From the NCBI RefSeq assembly GCF_004005475.1, contig NZ_RZTZ01000015.1, positions 36,162 through 100,161 of the forward strand: a stretch of 64,000 bases of DNA. Reading direction: 5' to 3'. Below, in pieces: positions 60,721-64,000 of the stretch (position 1 is the stretch's first letter; each line of letters starts with the position of its first letter). A model generated the notes under the pieces. The model did not search any database and had not been told where the DNA came from. It saw nothing but the letters and a program-made list of their open reading frames with translations. A program made the position numbers and the translations under genes. This DNA is from Niallia taxi. GTDB taxonomy: Bacteria; Bacillota; Bacilli; Bacillales; Cytobacillaceae.

Positions 60721-61353
60721 CTAGTAAAATAGCTTACTAAGTCCTTGAAAGGAAAAGTAAACACCGAATAATAAAAGCGTCACGCCTGAGATAATGGAGA
60801 TTATTCTTAATGTATTTTTATTAAGAAATCTCCTAAAACCAGAGGTAAGTGCCGCAAAGGTAACATCCCAAATGGTAAGTCCGATAAAGATCATAGTGCT
60901 GTATAAAAGCAGCATGCCTGTACCATTTTCTGCTGCTGTTTTTGCTAAAACAGATCCATAGATTCCAAGCCAGAACAGAAAGGACAAAGGACTTGTTGCA
61001 GATAAAATAAACCCAGTCATAAAACATTTAAATAAGGAATCTTTCCCTCTTATATCATCCAGTTTAATAGAATTTGCACTAATAATGCCTTCAACGCCTG
61101 TATAAATAAAGATAAATCCTCCGAAAAGCCAAAGAAAAACCTGGACATAAGATAATTCTAAAAAATTCACCATGCCAAGATACACCATCAGCATGAAGAT
61201 TGCATCCGCGACCATAGAGCCAATGCCGACAACCCACGCATGCCAAAAGCCATTTTTGATTCCCTTGTCGAGCCGGGCTGAATTAACAGGACCTATTGGC
61301 GCAGCTAACGTAAACCCTAATAAAATATAGCCAAGTAATATGCTAAGGCTCAT
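60721..61353 (-). CDS. LysE/RhtB-family amino-acid exporter
   Basis: 210-aa membrane protein with about six hydrophobic segments. The conserved LysE start LLGYILLGFTLAAPIGPVNSA and the later GFILSATSPLSFLFWLGI are present. It should export amino acids or related small molecules. ATG 61353 follows GGAGGGAGAATA; upstream in-frame sequence to 61410 has no ribosome site. It is divergent from the Gfo/Idh/MocA gene. Confidence 0.88.
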   Translation of the reverse strand: MSLSILLGYILLGFTLAAPIGPVNSARLDKGIKNGFWHAWVVGIGSMVADAIFMLMVYLGMVNFLELSYVQVFLWLFGGFIFIYTGVEGIISANSIKLDDIRGKDSLFKCFMTGFILSATSPLSFLFWLGIYGSVLAKTAAENGTGMLLLYSTMIFIGLTIWDVTFAALTSGFRRFLNKNTLRIISIISGVTLLLFGVYFSFQGLSKLFY

Positions 61354-61537
61354 TATTCTCCCTCCATCACAACTGCTTGTACATCCAAGTCTATGTTTAG
61401 CAAAAAGCAAATATGTTTCAATGGTTTAGAAAGTTCCATTGACACGTACAGCAAATTTGTAAAATGAAGTACTCATCATATGTTTTTATCTGACAGTCTG
61501 CTATTCTAGTAATAAATAAATAGAAAGTGGTGGAGAC

Positions 61538-62521
61538 ATGATACGATTTGGCATTGTTGGTTCCAACTGGATAACAGAGAGATTTATTAAAGCAGGAAGA
61601 CAGCATGAACAATTTTTAGTAAGCGCTGTCTATTCTCGATCAAAGGAAAAAGCGCAGGAATTTGCAAAAAAGCAGCAAATTAAGCATACATTTTATAATC
61701 TGGATGAAATGGCAGCATCTACAGAAATCGATGCAGTATATATTGCTACACCGAATAGCCTGCATTGTGAACAGGCAATACTGTTTATGAATAATAAAAA
61801 GCATGTTATATGTGAGAAGCCATTTGCCTCCAATCGTGAAGAAGCAGAAAAGATGATGGCAGCAGCAAAGAATAATGGTGTGTCATTAATGGAAGCGATG
61901 AAATCAACACTCATGCCAAATTTCCTTGCTGTGAAGGAAAATATTCATAAAATCGGAAAAATACAATCCTATTTCTCTGCAAATTGCCGATTATCTCCCT
62001 TTTATGAGCAATATAAAAATGGTGAAATGCCTAACCTCTTCAATCCAAAGCTATCTGGTGGAGCGTTAATGGATTTAGGTGTTTACACTGTTTACCCGAT
62101 TGTTGAATTGTTCGGTGCACCGAAATCTATTGCTGCCTTTGGGAATCTTTTGTCTACTGGTGTTGATGGAAATGGCCAAATTACACTTGAATATGATGGT
62201 TTTAGAGCGAATGTATTGTTCTCCTGCATATCTGAATCGACTTTGCCGACAGAAATCCAAGGAGAAGCTGGCACGATGCTGATTCATCATATATCCAGCC
62301 CGAAAAAGACAGAGATACTAATTGCTAATGGAACAACAGAGGATATCAGCGAATCCGAGCAGTTAGAACCGATGTACTATGAAATCAAGGAATTTATAGA
62401 AACAATTCAATCAAATACCCTTGAATCACCTCGCAATACATGGGCAAAGACTTTACTAACAATGGAAATATTGGATGAAGCAAGAAGGCAAATGAAAGTA
62501 ACAATGGCAGACAAAAGCTAA
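61538..62521 (+). CDS. Gfo/Idh/MocA-family oxidoreductase (YulF-like)
   Basis: 327-aa NAD(P)-dependent sugar or inositol dehydrogenase-like enzyme. The N-terminal Rossmann domain has FGIVGSNWIT, AVYSRS, YIATPNSLHC and the family motif HVICEKPFASN with the active-site Lys. The C-terminal alpha/beta domain has GGALMDLGVY (the conserved GGGxLxDxG variant). It most resembles B. subtilis YulF; the substrate is unknown. GTGGTGGAGA precedes the ATG. The DUF1801 gene follows 23 bp on, so they may be co-transcribed. Confidence 0.88.
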   Translation: MIRFGIVGSNWITERFIKAGRQHEQFLVSAVYSRSKEKAQEFAKKQQIKHTFYNLDEMAASTEIDAVYIATPNSLHCEQAILFMNNKKHVICEKPFASNREEAEKMMAAAKNNGVSLMEAMKSTLMPNFLAVKENIHKIGKIQSYFSANCRLSPFYEQYKNGEMPNLFNPKLSGGALMDLGVYTVYPIVELFGAPKSIAAFGNLLSTGVDGNGQITLEYDGFRANVLFSCISESTLPTEIQGEAGTMLIHHISSPKKTEILIANGTTEDISESEQLEPMYYEIKEFIETIQSNTLESPRNTWAKTLLTMEILDEARRQMKVTMADKS

Positions 62522-62544
62522 TAAAAGGAGCTGAATCTGGGCTA

Positions 62545-62964
62545 ATGTATGAATTAAAAACAAAGGAAACAGAAAATAGTGTGATTGAATTTATTGAAGC
62601 AATCGATAGCGTAAAAAAAAGAGAAGACGCTTATAAATTAGTGGATATTTTTGCGGAAACAACCAATTATTCTGCAAAAATGTGGGGACCAAGCATTATT
62701 GGGTTTGGAGCTTATCATTATAAATACGCGACAGGACACGAGGGGGATGCACCATTAGTAGGCTTTTCACCAAGAAAGGCAAAAATCAGTCTTTATTTTG
62801 CTCCTGGGGAACAAAAAAGAGAGGAATTATTAAAACACTTCGGCAAACACACCACTGGAAAGGCTTGTGTATACATAAATAAAGTCGCAGATATTGATAC
62901 AGATGTTTTAAAGGAGCTAATTACATCCTCTGTCAAATTCCTGCAAGAAACATATCCTGAATAA
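62545..62964 (+). CDS. DUF1801-domain protein
   Basis: 139-aa soluble protein with the DUF1801 (YdhG-like) pattern: FAETTNYSAKMWGPSIIGFGAYHYKYATGHEGDAPLVGFSPRKAKISLYF near the centre and GKHTTGKACVYINKVADID in the C-terminal part. The function is unknown. AAAGGAG is 15 bases before ATG 62545, longer than usual, and no alternative start is evident. Confidence 0.85.
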   Translation: MYELKTKETENSVIEFIEAIDSVKKREDAYKLVDIFAETTNYSAKMWGPSIIGFGAYHYKYATGHEGDAPLVGFSPRKAKISLYFAPGEQKREELLKHFGKHTTGKACVYINKVADIDTDVLKELITSSVKFLQETYPE

Positions 62965-63023
62965 GGAACAATAGAACAGAAATAAAGAAATCACCACATA
63001 CAATTGTTAGGAAGGGGATATAT

Positions 63024-63052
63024 TTTACTAATAAAGGATGTTAGACTATAAT
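63024..63052 (+). promoter_or_regulatory. Sigma-A promoter of map
   Basis: TTTACT (63024-63029), 17 bp, perfect TATAAT (63047-63052). Confidence 0.65.
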
Positions 63053-63091
63053 AATAACGTTTTAGTGGATGAATTAATCAACGTTAGATGA

Positions 63092-63853
<762 letters not shown>

Positions 63854-63878
63854 AATAAAGCCAGCAGAAATGATAAAG

Positions 63879-64000
63879 TGTACCCTTTGTAAAGGACATT
63901 TAAAAAAAGCCTAGGCAGTTTTAAGAAGATGATCTCTGTATTGAACAGGGGTCATCTTTTTTAAGTTCCACTGATATCTATAGTAATTGTAATAAATCAT
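63879..64000 (-). mobile_element. Partial IS3-family insertion sequence (cut by the window edge)
   Basis: The left boundary is a TGTACCC-type terminus at 63879 (TGTACCCTTTGTAAAGG...), as in the IS150/IS3 group. About 30 bp inside it begins the reverse-strand transposase end. The other terminus lies outside the window, so target duplication cannot be checked. Confidence 0.75.
63911..64000 (-). CDS. IS3-family transposase OrfB, C-terminal 29 residues
   Basis: On the minus strand the last 29 codons and a TAG (63913-63911) are in the window. The peptide YYNYYRYQWNLKKMTP followed by VQYRDHLL is the conserved end of IS3/IS150-family integrase-type transposases. The remainder lies beyond position 64000, so completeness is unknown. 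A hairpin-like region (63924-63957) lies within the coding end. Confidence 0.85.
   Translation of the reverse strand: MIYYNYYRYQWNLKKMTPVQYRDHLLKTA

Overview
This window is chromosomal DNA from a low-GC, endospore-forming Bacillaceae species. The evidence is AT-rich sequence, strong AGGAGG-type ribosome sites, GTG/TTG starts, and Bacillus-type proteins (PpiB, ExoA, a YceF-like TerC protein, YkuK, YhfP, MapB/YflG, a DacC-like PBP). The genus cannot be fixed from sequence alone; a Niallia/Bacillus-like organism is a guess. About 60 protein genes were found and no rRNA or tRNA. An IS3-family element runs off the right edge.

Layout. 0-6.1 kb: the two glutamate synthase subunits. 6.3-11.4 kb: HD-domain protein, small membrane protein, SF1 helicase, an unknown 68-aa protein, and two cyclophilins (one a lipoprotein). 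11.4-24.95 kb: an accessory surface-polysaccharide island with glycosyltransferases, a four-gene UDP-FucNAc-type sugar operon, a tandem pair of 172-aa beta-rich proteins, a tandem GT4 pair followed by a Gln/Glu-rich repeat protein, a sugar epimerase, and a tandem DUF1796 pair. 25.3-34 kb: SDR and PatB-like aminotransferase, TerC protein, YkuK, membrane hydrolase with GT28, alpha/beta hydrolase, and a first STAS-domain protein. 34.2-36.9 kb: tyrosine recombinase, SRPBCC protein, and a c-di-GMP-I riboswitch controlling a secreted protein. 36.9-45.7 kb: YhfP-like reductase, MBL hydrolase, ExoA, MarR with ring-cleaving dioxygenase, HAD phosphatase, DEAD helicase, and a second STAS protein. 45.76-46.10 kb: an intergenic repeat with inverted ends. 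46.2-63.9 kb: Fpg/Nei glycosylase, DacC-like PBP, RNase H, ATP-grasp with LLM monooxygenase, EamA, a PAS-PAS-GGDEF-EAL protein, glutaminase, SpeD, M20 peptidase, MFS exporter, cytoplasmic alpha-amylase, LysE, Gfo/Idh/MocA, DUF1801 and MapB. 63.88 kb to the end: IS3 end.

The main observation is that the 11.4-24.95 kb island looks sporulation-controlled. Sigma-K-like promoters (AC, 16-17 bp, CATANNNTA) lie just upstream of four transcription units: the GT2 gene, the UDP-FucNAc operon, the 172-aa pair and the epimerase. Weaker versions precede the first GT4 gene and the DUF1796 pair. I infer a mother-cell-expressed spore-surface glycan or glycoprotein system that uses UDP-L-FucNAc-type sugars. 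Its candidate structural parts are the 172-aa proteins and the coiled-coil/LP-x-DY repeat protein.

A second theme is c-di-GMP. A GEMM-I aptamer precedes a secreted TIM-barrel-like protein and is followed by a perfect 11-bp hairpin that sequesters its Shine-Dalgarno. A membrane GGDEF-EAL protein with both motifs intact is encoded about 16 kb away. All assignments come from reading the sequence; no database searches were run.
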